Below, piece after piece: positions 4,842 to 12,016 of a stretch of DNA of 15,452 nt. The notes under the pieces are model-generated. The model was not told where the DNA came from and searched no databases. It worked only from the letters and a program-made list of their open reading frames with translations. Position numbers and translations under genes: made by a program. The number at the start of each line of letters is the position of its first letter. Positions within the stretch are counted from its first letter, which is position 1. Source of the DNA: an uncultured Bacilli bacterium (GTDB lineage Bacteria; Bacillota_I; Bacilli_A; RF39; UBA660); contig CANQPR010000024.1 in NCBI GenBank assembly GCA_947625715.1, positions 1 to 15,452 of the forward strand, in the 5' to 3' direction.

Positions 4842-5309
4842 ATGAATAAAGTAATATTAATTGGAAGATTAGCAAGAGATCCTGAAATGCGGACCACAAG
4901 TAGTGGCATAAGTGTTACTAGATTTACAGTAGCTGTTTCTAGAATAAACACTGCTAATAGCGCTCAACCTCAAACTGATTTTATTAGTTGTGTAGCATGG
5001 CGTAGACAAGCAGAAAATATTGCCAAATATTGTACGAAAGGAACCCAAGTAGCCGTTGATGGGCGAATTCAAACAGGTAGTTATGATGCCCCAGATGGTC
5101 AAAAAAGATATACAACCGACGTTGTAGCGGATAATGTCACTTTCTTAAGTTCAAGAAACAATAAAGAACCAGAAGTAAAAGAAGATTATTTTAAACCTGA
5201 TGTTAATTATGAAAATAAAAACGATATTCCCACTACTGACGTAACGGAAGATCCTTTTAAAGATTTTGGTGAAGAAATAGCTTTAACTGATGATGATTTA
5301 CCATTTTAA
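4842..5309 (+). CDS. ssb: Single-stranded DNA-binding protein
   Basis: 155 residues. The N-terminal 105 form the OB fold: MNKVILIGRLARDPEMR at the start, then TRFTVAV and DFISCVAWRRQAENIAKY, all hallmarks of bacterial SSB, with the aromatic and basic residues that stack on DNA. A low-complexity acidic linker follows and the last residues are DDDLPF, the conserved tip that recruits DNA repair and replication proteins. The gene lies in the ribosomal operon between rpsF and rpsR as in most Firmicutes, with the ribosome site GATGAGGAG inside the end of rpsF. It coats single strands at the fork, where the helicase encoded by dnaB in the next operon also works. Confidence 0.98.
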   Translation: MNKVILIGRLARDPEMRTTSSGISVTRFTVAVSRINTANSAQPQTDFISCVAWRRQAENIAKYCTKGTQVAVDGRIQTGSYDAPDGQKRYTTDVVADNVTFLSSRNNKEPEVKEDYFKPDVNYENKNDIPTTDVTEDPFKDFGEEIALTDDDLPF

Positions 5310-5324
5310 AGAAAGGAGTTAATT

Positions 5325-5540
5325 ATGGCTGAATTTAGAAGAAAAAGAAAAAAAATATGTCAAATGTGTGCTGGAAAAGACGTTGATTATAAAGATGTAA
5401 TGATTATCAATAAATATATAAGTGAAAAAGGAAAAATCTTACCACGTCGAATGACAGGTGCATGTGCAAAACATCAAAGACATATTGCTAAACAAATAAA
5501 ATATGCAAGATTTATGGCTTTAATTCCATATGTTAAATAA
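5325..5540 (+). CDS. rpsR: Ribosomal protein S18 (bS18)
   Basis: 71 residues, basic. The pattern KKICQMCAGKDVDYKDV near the start and ISEKGKILPRRMTGACAKHQRHIAKQIKYARFMALIPYV to the end matches S18 throughout. Cysteines 13, 16 and 47 remain, so this is the zinc-type, Cys-containing form ('C+'), though the usual fourth ligand position appears to be His 50 (inference). It forms the heterodimer with S6 on the 30S platform. A strong ribosome site (GAAAGGAG) precedes the ATG, and a perfect terminator overlaps the stop codon, closing the operon. Unlike in Bacillus subtilis, rplI is not far away and no gdpP-like gene stands between. Confidence 0.97.
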   Translation: MAEFRRKRKKICQMCAGKDVDYKDVMIINKYISEKGKILPRRMTGACAKHQRHIAKQIKYARFMALIPYVK

Positions 5541-5563
5541 GTGATTTAAAAAATCACTTTTTT
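5539..5563 (+). terminator. Terminator of the rpsF-ssb-rpsR operon
   Basis: AAGTGATTT (5539-5547) and AAATCACTT (5551-5559) form a 9-bp perfect stem with a 3-base loop (outer A:T pairs may open), followed by more Ts to 5563. The stop codon of rpsR is inside the stem. Confidence 0.9.
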
Positions 5564-5576
5564 AAGTTCTTAAAAC

Positions 5577-5605
5577 TTTAAATGTTAATGGTTTTTTGTT
5601 ATAAT
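5577..5605 (+). promoter_or_regulatory. Promoter of the rplI-dnaB-...-ung operon
   Basis: TATAAT at 5600-5605 is preceded by TGT (extended -10); TTTAAA 17 bp upstream is a weak -35. No other promoter or terminator is evident up to 10833, so this probably drives all six genes. Confidence 0.7.
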
Positions 5606-5632
5606 AAAACTTAGTTAAAGGAGGCAACTATA

Positions 5633-6073
5633 ATGAAAGTAATTTTATTAAAAGATGTCAAAAAGCAAGGAAAAAAAGATGAAATCATTGAAGTTAGTGA
5701 TGGCTATGCCCGTAATTATTTAATTAAAAATAACTTAGCTGTTGAAGTAACTAAAAGAAGTATGGAAGTATTAGATAACTCATTAGCTAAAAAACAACAA
5801 CAAGAAGATGCCTTAGTTGCTTCATATAATGAAATAAAGAAAAAATTAGCCAATAAAGAAATAACTTTCACTGTCAAAACTGGCAAAGAAGACAAAGTTT
5901 TTGGAGTTATCTCAACCAAACAAATTAGTGATGAATTAAAAAAAATGGGTTACGATATTGATAAAAAAAACATAAAAATAAATGAAGCCATTTGCGCCTT
6001 AGGCACCCATGAAGTTCTAATTAACTTGCATAAAAAAGTATCTTTCAAAATTAAAATCGTATTAAAGAAGTAG
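5633..6073 (+). CDS. rplI: Ribosomal protein L9 (bL9)
   Basis: 146 residues. The N-terminal rRNA-binding domain is unmistakable: MKVILLKDVKKQGKKDEIIE followed by VSDGYARNYLIKNNLAV. A long Lys/Gln-rich helix (about residues 45-75) links it to the C-terminal domain, which contains TVKTGKEDKVFGVISTKQI and the ending HEVLINLHKKVSFKIKI. L9 reaches out from the L1 stalk of the 50S subunit and limits frameshifting. AAAGGAGG stands eight bases before the ATG. Its last codon and stop overlap the ribosome site of dnaB, the same pairing as in Bacillus. Confidence 0.97.
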   Translation: MKVILLKDVKKQGKKDEIIEVSDGYARNYLIKNNLAVEVTKRSMEVLDNSLAKKQQQEDALVASYNEIKKKLANKEITFTVKTGKEDKVFGVISTKQISDELKKMGYDIDKKNIKINEAICALGTHEVLINLHKKVSFKIKIVLKK

Positions 6074-6081
6074 GTGATTTT

Positions 6082-7434
6082 GTGGCTAATCGTGTGATGC
6101 CCCATAGTATAGAAGCAGAAATGAGTGTCTTAGGAGTAGCATTTTTAAACCCCAAGGCTTTTGATAAAATAAGTGAAAATATTAATAGTGATATGTTTTA
6201 TCATGAGCCAAATCGCAAAATATTTGATGCTTTAAATGAACTATATAAAAGCAATACACCCATTGATATTACAACTGTTAAAAATGAATTAGATAAACAA
6301 AAAAATTTAAATGCCGTTGGAGGTGTTGAATACTTAACCGAGGTTATAGACTCCGTTGTTACCAGTGCCAATTTAGATTATTATATTGAAATTGTTAAAG
6401 AAAAAGCTACCAGAAGAAAACTAATCGATACGGCAACCAACATCATAACTGCAACCTATAATGAAGAAGATGAATTAAATAAATTACTAGATGAATCAGA
6501 GAAAAAAATCTTAAATGTTATTAGAACTAGACAAGTAAGTGATTTTATGCCCATCAGTGTTGCTTTAAGTAATGCTCAAGCTAACCTTGAATTAATGGCT
6601 CAAAACAAAAGTGCTGTTACAGGGTTATCAACTGGTTTTTTAGATTTAGACAAAGCAACATCTGGACTTCATGAAGGAGAATTAATTATCATTGCTGCCA
6701 GACCTGGTATGGGAAAAACAGCTTTTGCCCTAAATATTGCCACTAACTCGGCGATGAAAACCGATAAAGCAATTGCCATATTTAACTTAGAAATGAGTGC
6801 CGAACAATTAGTAAATCGAATGATTAGTTCTGTTGGGCAAATTGAAGGCGACAAATTAAAAACAGGAATGCTTAATCACAATGACTGGAAAAGATATAAT
6901 GAAGCTATGAGCGAACTATCAGAAACCAATATTTTCATTGAAGATGATGCCTCTGTAACTGCGCCAGAAATAAAAGCTAAATGTCGTAAATTAGCCTCAA
7001 CTCCTAAAGGCTTAGGCTTAGTCATCATAGATTATCTTCAATTAGTTACTACTGGGGGGAGAGTTGAATCAAGACAAGTTGAAGTATCAGAAATATCAAG
7101 AGCTTTCAAAACAATGGCCATGGAATTAAAAGTTCCTGTTATCGCCCTAGCACAATTATCAAGAAATGCTGAGCGAAGAGAAAGCAATCAACCACGTTTA
7201 GCCGATTTGCGTGAATCAGGCTCTATCGAACAAGATGCCGATTTAGTTTTGTTCTTAAACCGTCAAGATTATTTTGAAAATAAAACTGCCGATAATAAAC
7301 CAACCATAGTGCCAACCGATATCATCATTGCTAAACATCGTCGTGGTAGCACAGGTTTATTTCAAGTCTTATTTGAACTTAATAAAAGTAGCTTCAAAAA
7401 TTATACAAATGTTAATGTTGAAGAAACATTTTAG
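6082..7434 (+). CDS. dnaB: Replicative DNA helicase
   Basis: 450 residues, normal for the family (DnaC in B. subtilis naming). The start is a GTG, five bases behind AGGTGA which overlaps the rplI stop. N-terminal domain at about 1-105 (MPHSIEAEMSVLGVAFL), linker to about 175, then the RecA-like motor: Walker A ARPGMGKTA with K212, the motif FNLEMS, Walker B LVIIDYLQL with D317, and the finger region RESGSIEQDADLVLFLNR. The protein forms the hexamer that unwinds DNA at the fork using ATP. All key residues are present, there is no intein, and nothing is odd. Next gene begins 15 bp later. Confidence 0.98.
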   Translation: MANRVMPHSIEAEMSVLGVAFLNPKAFDKISENINSDMFYHEPNRKIFDALNELYKSNTPIDITTVKNELDKQKNLNAVGGVEYLTEVIDSVVTSANLDYYIEIVKEKATRRKLIDTATNIITATYNEEDELNKLLDESEKKILNVIRTRQVSDFMPISVALSNAQANLELMAQNKSAVTGLSTGFLDLDKATSGLHEGELIIIAARPGMGKTAFALNIATNSAMKTDKAIAIFNLEMSAEQLVNRMISSVGQIEGDKLKTGMLNHNDWKRYNEAMSELSETNIFIEDDASVTAPEIKAKCRKLASTPKGLGLVIIDYLQLVTTGGRVESRQVEVSEISRAFKTMAMELKVPVIALAQLSRNAERRESNQPRLADLRESGSIEQDADLVLFLNRQDYFENKTADNKPTIVPTDIIIAKHRRGSTGLFQVLFELNKSSFKNYTNVNVEETF

Positions 7435-7449
7435 AAAGGATTAGTAAAA

Positions 7450-8970
7450 ATGAATTTGAATGAAAAAATCATAATTCTTTTAATGGGAATCGTAACCTGT
7501 GTAATATGTTTATTTATGAACTTAAAAAAACCTAATAATAATGAACCCAAAAATGTTTATCAAGTTTATTTAGATGGTCAAAAAATTGGTTTAATTGCTA
7601 ATAAAGATGAACTTTTAAATATGATTGATAATGAACAACAAGATATAAAAGATAAATATCATGTTGATACAGTTTATCCTCCTAATGGCTTTGAAATAGA
7701 AGAATATGTTACCTATGATGAAGACATAACCTCAGCTAGTAAAATATATCAAAAAATACAAAATTCAAGTGATTTTACTGTTGAAGGCTACCAAATAATT
7801 ATTACTAAAAAAGCTAATAGTGAAAATGAACAAGAGCAAAAAACAATTCTTCAAGTTTTAGATGAACAAGTTTTTAAAGATGCCCTAGAAACATTAGTAA
7901 AAACCTTTGTAGATGAAAAAGATTACCAAAATTACATAAATAATACCCAAGAAGAAATAAAAGATGTTGGTTCCATTATTAAACATATGTATTTTGAAGA
8001 AGATGTAACAATTAAGAAAACCAATATTTCTGTTAAAGAAAAAATATTTACTGATAAAGCTGAATTAAGTCAATACCTGCTTTATGGAACAACTAATCCT
8101 AGTTCTAGTTATATTGTAAAAACTGGTGATACCCTAGCTACTATTGCCCAAGAAAGTAAATTAAATGTACAAGAATTATTAATAGCTAACCCTGCTTTAA
8201 GAGGGGAAAATACGATTTTAAAGATTGGGGAAAAAATAAATAATGCAATTATTAATCCCATTATGACTTTAGTCCAAGAAATAAGAGTTACAGAAGATGT
8301 TGATATTGCTTATGAAAAGAAAACTGTTGTAGATAACAACTTAGGAATTGGCGAACGTGTAATATCGCAACCAGGAGTAGTGGGAAGAGCAAGAACAACC
8401 CAAGAAATGCGGGTTATAAACGGTGAGCGTACCCAAGAAACAACTATGATAAGTTATGTAACTTTAAGAGATAAAGTTGATGAAATAACCAGTGTTGGAC
8501 CTACACCATCTGGTGTATCAGGAAATTATGTTGATACAGGCTTAGACTGGGGCTGGCCAACTAACCAACCATATATTATTACTACTGATTATGAATATCG
8601 TTGGGGAAGTTTTCATGATGCCCTAGATATCTCAGGAACTGGTTTTGGTTCTCCAATATATTCAGCAAGAGAAGGAACGGTTGTAGAAGTCTATAACTCA
8701 TGTCCAAATTATGGTTATTTAGGAAGCTCATGTGGTGGAACATATGGAAATCACGTCATAATAAATCATGGTAATAATTACTATGCAATGTATGCCCATA
8801 TGACAACCAATATTCAAGTATCAGTAGGCTCCAAAGTTAAAAAAGGTCAAATTATCGGTTTAATGGGTAGCAGTGGTTCAGCTACTGGAACTCACTTACA
8901 TTTTGGTATATATAAAGGTTATCCAAATCGTGGTGGAACCCACTTTAGTCCATGGAGTCTGTATCGATGA
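7450..8970 (+). CDS. Membrane-anchored M23 peptidoglycan endopeptidase with LysM and G5 domains
   Basis: 506 residues. One membrane segment at about 7-24 with the rest outside. A region of unknown fold (about 35-200) is followed by LysM (about 219-265: YIVKTGDTLATIAQE, binds glycan strands), a G5 domain (about 278-352: GIGERVISQPGVVGRART, then YVTLRDKVDEI) and the catalytic M23 domain. Zinc ligands H389 and D393 (HDALD) and H484 (HLHFG), with H450 (YAHM) and H482 as catalytic residues, are all present, so it should be active. The domain also carries a four-Cys-free loop apart from two Cys in SCPNYGYLGSSC, possibly a disulfide. It cuts stem-peptide cross-links and probably helps wall growth or sporulation. 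It replaces the WalRK-type genes that stand between dnaB and walJ in Bacillus. Its stop overlaps the walJ start. Confidence 0.92.
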   Translation: MNLNEKIIILLMGIVTCVICLFMNLKKPNNNEPKNVYQVYLDGQKIGLIANKDELLNMIDNEQQDIKDKYHVDTVYPPNGFEIEEYVTYDEDITSASKIYQKIQNSSDFTVEGYQIIITKKANSENEQEQKTILQVLDEQVFKDALETLVKTFVDEKDYQNYINNTQEEIKDVGSIIKHMYFEEDVTIKKTNISVKEKIFTDKAELSQYLLYGTTNPSSSYIVKTGDTLATIAQESKLNVQELLIANPALRGENTILKIGEKINNAIINPIMTLVQEIRVTEDVDIAYEKKTVVDNNLGIGERVISQPGVVGRARTTQEMRVINGERTQETTMISYVTLRDKVDEITSVGPTPSGVSGNYVDTGLDWGWPTNQPYIITTDYEYRWGSFHDALDISGTGFGSPIYSAREGTVVEVYNSCPNYGYLGSSCGGTYGNHVIINHGNNYYAMYAHMTTNIQVSVGSKVKKGQIIGLMGSSGSATGTHLHFGIYKGYPNRGGTHFSPWSLYR

Positions 8971-9782
8971 AAATAGTTGTTTTAGCTAGTGGGAGCGAAG
9001 GTAATTGCACCTTTTTTAGCTCTCAAAATCATAAAATATTAATTGACCTTGGAAAAAATACCAAATATATCAAAGAAAAATTATCAGAAATTAATGAAGA
9101 TGCTAAAGATATTGAAGCTATTATTATAAGTCATACTCATGATGACCACGTAAGTGCCTTACCAGTTTTCATAAAAAAATATCATCCTAAAGTATATGTT
9201 ACCGAAAAACAATACCTTGATTTAGATTATTTAAAACAATATGATAATGTAGTCATTTATGAAGAAGATATATATATCGATAATATAAAAATAAAAAGTA
9301 TTAAAACCAGCCATGATGTAACCGATTCACGAAATTTCATAATTAATATGGAACAAAAGAAAATTGTTCATTTAACTGATACTGGTTATTTACATCAAAA
9401 ATATTTTCCCCTTTTAAAAAATAGTAATTATTATTTAATTGAAAGTAATCATGATATTGAATTATTATTAAATGGACATTATCCTAAATGGTTAAAACAA
9501 AGAATATTAGGAACTCAAGGCCATTTATCTAACAAAGATAGTAGTTTCTATTTAACTAAATTAGTAGGAGAAGAAACCGAAAAAATAATATGTTTACATT
9601 TATCAAAAGATAATAATAGTGAAGAAAAGGTTTTTGAAACTATAAAAGAAACATTTGCTAATTATGAACTACAATTACCTACCGTAATATGTGCCAAACA
9701 AAATGAAGTAACAGGAGTATGCGATGATAAAGATACTGTGTGTTGGGAAGATAAAAGAAGAATATCTCAAAAAATTAATTGA
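8967..9782 (+). CDS. walJ: WalJ/YycJ metallo-beta-lactamase-fold protein
   Basis: 271 residues. An ATG at 8952 is in frame, but the alignment start MKIVVLASGSEGNC and the site TGGAG nine bases upstream point to 8967, which overlaps the upstream stop as ATGA. Metal site: SHTHDDH at residues 55-61, then HLTDTGYL, ESNHD, GHLSN and HLSKDNN, the set found in YycJ. Known: YycJ is the last protein of the walRK cluster in Bacilli, linked to cell-wall control and DNA repair, with nuclease-like fold. Odd: the family usually ends soon after 'AKQNEV', whereas here about 25 more residues follow that overlap the rlmH start by 59 bp in another frame. This looks like loss of the original stop. Confidence 0.92.
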   Translation: MKIVVLASGSEGNCTFFSSQNHKILIDLGKNTKYIKEKLSEINEDAKDIEAIIISHTHDDHVSALPVFIKKYHPKVYVTEKQYLDLDYLKQYDNVVIYEEDIYIDNIKIKSIKTSHDVTDSRNFIINMEQKKIVHLTDTGYLHQKYFPLLKNSNYYLIESNHDIELLLNGHYPKWLKQRILGTQGHLSNKDSSFYLTKLVGEETEKIICLHLSKDNNSEEKVFETIKETFANYELQLPTVICAKQNEVTGVCDDKDTVCWEDKRRISQKIN

Positions 9783-10158
9783 AGACTATCAAAACCGTAT
9801 TACAAAATATCATAAAATAATTATTGTTGAAGGAAAAGATAGTGATATTAAAAATGAACAAGATTTTTATTTAAAAAATATTAAAGATGATGAATATCTT
9901 ATAGGGTTAGATATTAAAGGAAAATCTCTAGCAAGTGAAGAATTTGCAAATACTTTAGATAAGATTTTTAATCATCACAGTCTTATAACATTTATAATCG
10001 GTGGTTCACTAGGCTTATCGCCCTTAATAAAAGATAAATGTGATTTATTATTATCATTTTCATCTTTAACATTTCCCCATGGTTTATTTCGCGGGATTTT
10101 ATTAGAACAAATATATCGAGCTTTTAAAATAAATAATAATGAAAGCTATCATAAGTAG
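9724..10158 (+). CDS. rlmH: 23S rRNA (pseudouridine1915-N3)-methyltransferase
   Basis: 144 residues, about 15 fewer than typical (159 in S. aureus), the loss being in the variable middle near residues 40-55. SPOUT-class motifs are intact: start IKILCVGKIKEEYLKK, the SAM-binding knot IGLDIKG and FIIGGSLGL, then LTFPHGLFRGILLEQIYRAFKI and the final YHK. The enzyme methylates pseudouridine 1915 in helix 69 of 23S rRNA on whole ribosomes. AGGAG sits six bases before the ATG. The start lies 59 bp inside walJ, an uncommon overlap that makes coupling likely. walJ-rlmH neighbourhood is the one known from Bacilli. Confidence 0.95.
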   Translation: MIKILCVGKIKEEYLKKLIEDYQNRITKYHKIIIVEGKDSDIKNEQDFYLKNIKDDEYLIGLDIKGKSLASEEFANTLDKIFNHHSLITFIIGGSLGLSPLIKDKCDLLLSFSSLTFPHGLFRGILLEQIYRAFKINNNESYHK

Positions 10159-10168
10159 GAGGTGTTTT

Positions 10169-10834
10169 ATGATAGGTAATGATTGGGATGAAAAATTAAA
10201 AATAATATGGGAAAGCGAAGGATTTAAAAAATTTTGGCATATTGTTAACAATGAATATGAACAAAAAACAATCTTTCCTCCTAAAAACTATATTTTTAAT
10301 GCTTTAAAATTAACGCCTTATAAAGATGTAAAAGTAGTTATTGTTGGCCAAGACCCATATCATGGTGAAAATGAAGCTCATGGCTTATCTTTTTCTGTTC
10401 AAAAAGGAATAAAAGTTCCGCCATCTTTGCAAAATATCTATAAAGAATTATACGATGATTTACAAATTCCTATTCGTGAAGATGGTGATTTAACAGGATG
10501 GGCTAAAGAAGGGGTTTTACTATTAAATGCGGTTTTAACTGTTGTTAAAGATACTCCTGCTTCCCATCGTAACTTAGGGTGGGAACGTTTTACCGATTAT
10601 ATAATAAAATTAGTTAATGAAAAAGATAGTCCTGTTGTCTTTATTTTATGGGGCAATTTTGCTAAGGAAAAAGCTAAATTAATTACTAATCCTAAACACT
10701 TAGTTTTAACAAGTCCGCATCCATCACCTTTTTCAGCTCGTTATGGATTCTTTAAAAGTAAACCTTTTTCAAAAACAAATGCATATTTAACTAAAATGGG
10801 TTTAACACCAATAAAATGGGAACGAAAAGAATAA
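10169..10834 (+). CDS. ung: Uracil-DNA glycosylase, family 1
   Basis: 221 residues, normal length. An upstream in-frame ATG (10139) lies inside rlmH; TAGGAGGTG four bases before the ATG at 10169 decides the start. The water-activating motif GQDPYHG is at 60-66 with D62, GLSFSV follows, LLLNAVLTV is the uracil-binding strand, and HPSPFSAR at 184-191 contains the catalytic His and the DNA-intercalation loop. The enzyme removes uracil from DNA, the first step of base-excision repair. It is the last gene of the long operon, 10 bp behind rlmH, and ends at a strong terminator. Confidence 0.97.
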   Translation: MIGNDWDEKLKIIWESEGFKKFWHIVNNEYEQKTIFPPKNYIFNALKLTPYKDVKVVIVGQDPYHGENEAHGLSFSVQKGIKVPPSLQNIYKELYDDLQIPIREDGDLTGWAKEGVLLLNAVLTVVKDTPASHRNLGWERFTDYIIKLVNEKDSPVVFILWGNFAKEKAKLITNPKHLVLTSPHPSPFSARYGFFKSKPFSKTNAYLTKMGLTPIKWERKE

Positions 10835-10856
10835 AAGAGGTCAATCACCTCTTTTT
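10833..10856. terminator. Bidirectional terminator between ung and lemA
   Basis: AAAAGAGGT (10833-10841) and ACCTCTTTT (10847-10855) form a 9-bp perfect stem with a 5-base loop. Both strands end in a T run, and both stop codons (ung, lemA-like) touch the stem. Confidence 0.9.
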
Positions 10857-11400
10857 ATAATTTAAAATCCTCAATATCATTATCCGTCATATCTTTACCG
10901 TCAAAAAATGGTTTTACTTTAAAATGATGAATTTTGGCAATCATATTATTGGGGAATTTTTTAATATAAGCATTTAATTTCGTTGTATATTTATTATAAT
11001 AATTAATCGTCGCATTTAAATGTTGATTAGCAACCTTTATTTCTTCAATAATTTCTAAAATATTTTCATTATCAATTAACTGTTCATTATCATTATATAA
11101 ATTATGAATAATACTTTCGGCTTCATTAAGTTTTCTTTCTAATTCAAAATTACTTATTTTTTTATCTTTTAAAGCTAAATATTCTTTTAAATACTCTTTT
11201 TTATTTTTTAATTTATTATTAATCGCATCATCCGCTCTAATGATTTGATCGAATTTATTACGAAGTTCATTATCAATAATTCCTTCGACATGATTAAGTT
11301 TAATTTGATAGTTTTGTAATTTATTATAAATAGATACATGAAAAATACCATATAATCCTAAAAGCGCTACTAAAAGTAAGATAATTCCAAATACTCCCAT
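10855..11400 (-). CDS. lemA: LemA-family membrane protein
   Basis: 181 residues. One membrane helix at about 3-20, then long helices with the LemA pattern: YNKLQNYQIKLNHVEGIIDNELRNKF near the start, KLNEAESIIHNLYN in the middle and NYYNKYTTKLNAYIKKFPNNMIA close to the end ('ARR.YN..V..YN..I..FP' in other members). LemA proteins are small helical bundles held in the membrane by their N-terminus; their function is poorly known, although Listeria LemA supplies a displayed peptide. The conserved Arg pair before 'YN' is not present here (NATINYYN), so it is a diverged member. Ribosome site AGAGGG precedes the ATG. Own promoter; single-gene unit. Confidence 0.85.
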   Translation of the reverse strand: MGVFGIILLLVALLGLYGIFHVSIYNKLQNYQIKLNHVEGIIDNELRNKFDQIIRADDAINNKLKNKKEYLKEYLALKDKKISNFELERKLNEAESIIHNLYNDNEQLIDNENILEIIEEIKVANQHLNATINYYNKYTTKLNAYIKKFPNNMIAKIHHFKVKPFFDGKDMTDNDIEDFKL

Positions 11401-11424
11401 TTTATATCCCTCTATTTCTTTTTC

Positions 11425-11453
11425 ATTTTAGCATATATTTTTTATCTTCACAA
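11425..11453 (-). promoter_or_regulatory. Promoter of the lemA-like gene
   Basis: On the minus strand TTGTGA (11453-11448), 17-bp spacer ending in TGC, and TAAAAT (11430-11425), an extended -10. The start codon is 25 bp after the -10. Confidence 0.75.
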
Positions 11454-11488
11454 GTTATCTTCTTCTTTTCTTTTTTTCTAATTATCAG

Positions 11489-11494
11489 TATAAT
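11489..11494 (+). promoter_or_regulatory. -10 of the MBL-fold gene, at leaderless distance
   Basis: TATAAT lies 6 bp before an in-frame GTG (11501) and 15 bp before the ATG (11510). Transcription would begin at about 11501, so the mRNA would have a leader of nine bases or none. No -35 of quality is seen, only a T-rich stretch. Confidence 0.6.
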
Positions 11495-11509
11495 TTAATT
11501 GTGATAATT

Positions 11510-12016
11510 ATGGATATAAAATGTTTAGTAGTAGGCGATTTAAAAGAAAATTGCTATATATTAAAGAAAAATAATGAAATTTTAATTATTGATCCTGGTG
11601 ATGAAGCAGAAAAAATAATTGCTAGTACAACAAGTGGCAAAGTAGTAGGTCTTTTAGTAACACACCATCACTTTGATCATATAGGTGCCTTACAAACGTT
11701 AGAAAAATATTATAATTTAAAAGCTAACCAATACAATGGGCAAACTTTTTCTTATCAAATAATTAATACTCCCGGTCATACAAAAGATTCGCTTAGTTTT
11801 TATTTTCCTAAGCAAAAGATAATGTTTGTTGGTGATTTTCTTTTCTTAAATAGTATTGGCAGAACTGATTTAGGTGGTGATAATGAAAAGATGAAAAAAT
11901 CCCTTAAATTAATATCAGAATATCCAGATGAAATAACTATTTATCCTGGCCATGGTCCAAAGACTACCTTAAAAGATGAAAAAGAAAATTTTAATCAATA
12001 CTATACTTGGTTATGA
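11510..12016 (+). CDS. Metallo-beta-lactamase-fold hydrolase, glyoxalase-II-like
   Basis: 168 residues from the ATG; a GTG three codons earlier (11501) is possible. There is no ribosome site before either, see promoter. Metal residues are present: THHHFDH at 51-57 (H-x-H-x-D-H), PGHTKDS, the aspartate in VGDFLF and the final YPGHG. The opening IKCLVVGDLKENCYIL and IIDPGDEA is typical of the short GloB-like group of Firmicutes, which hydrolyse thioesters such as lactoylglutathione-type compounds; the true substrate cannot be read from sequence. It is an orphan gene; its stop abuts the stop of the convergent glycosidase gene at 12017, with no hairpin between. Confidence 0.9.
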   Translation: MDIKCLVVGDLKENCYILKKNNEILIIDPGDEAEKIIASTTSGKVVGLLVTHHHFDHIGALQTLEKYYNLKANQYNGQTFSYQIINTPGHTKDSLSFYFPKQKIMFVGDFLFLNSIGRTDLGGDNEKMKKSLKLISEYPDEITIYPGHGPKTTLKDEKENFNQYYTWL

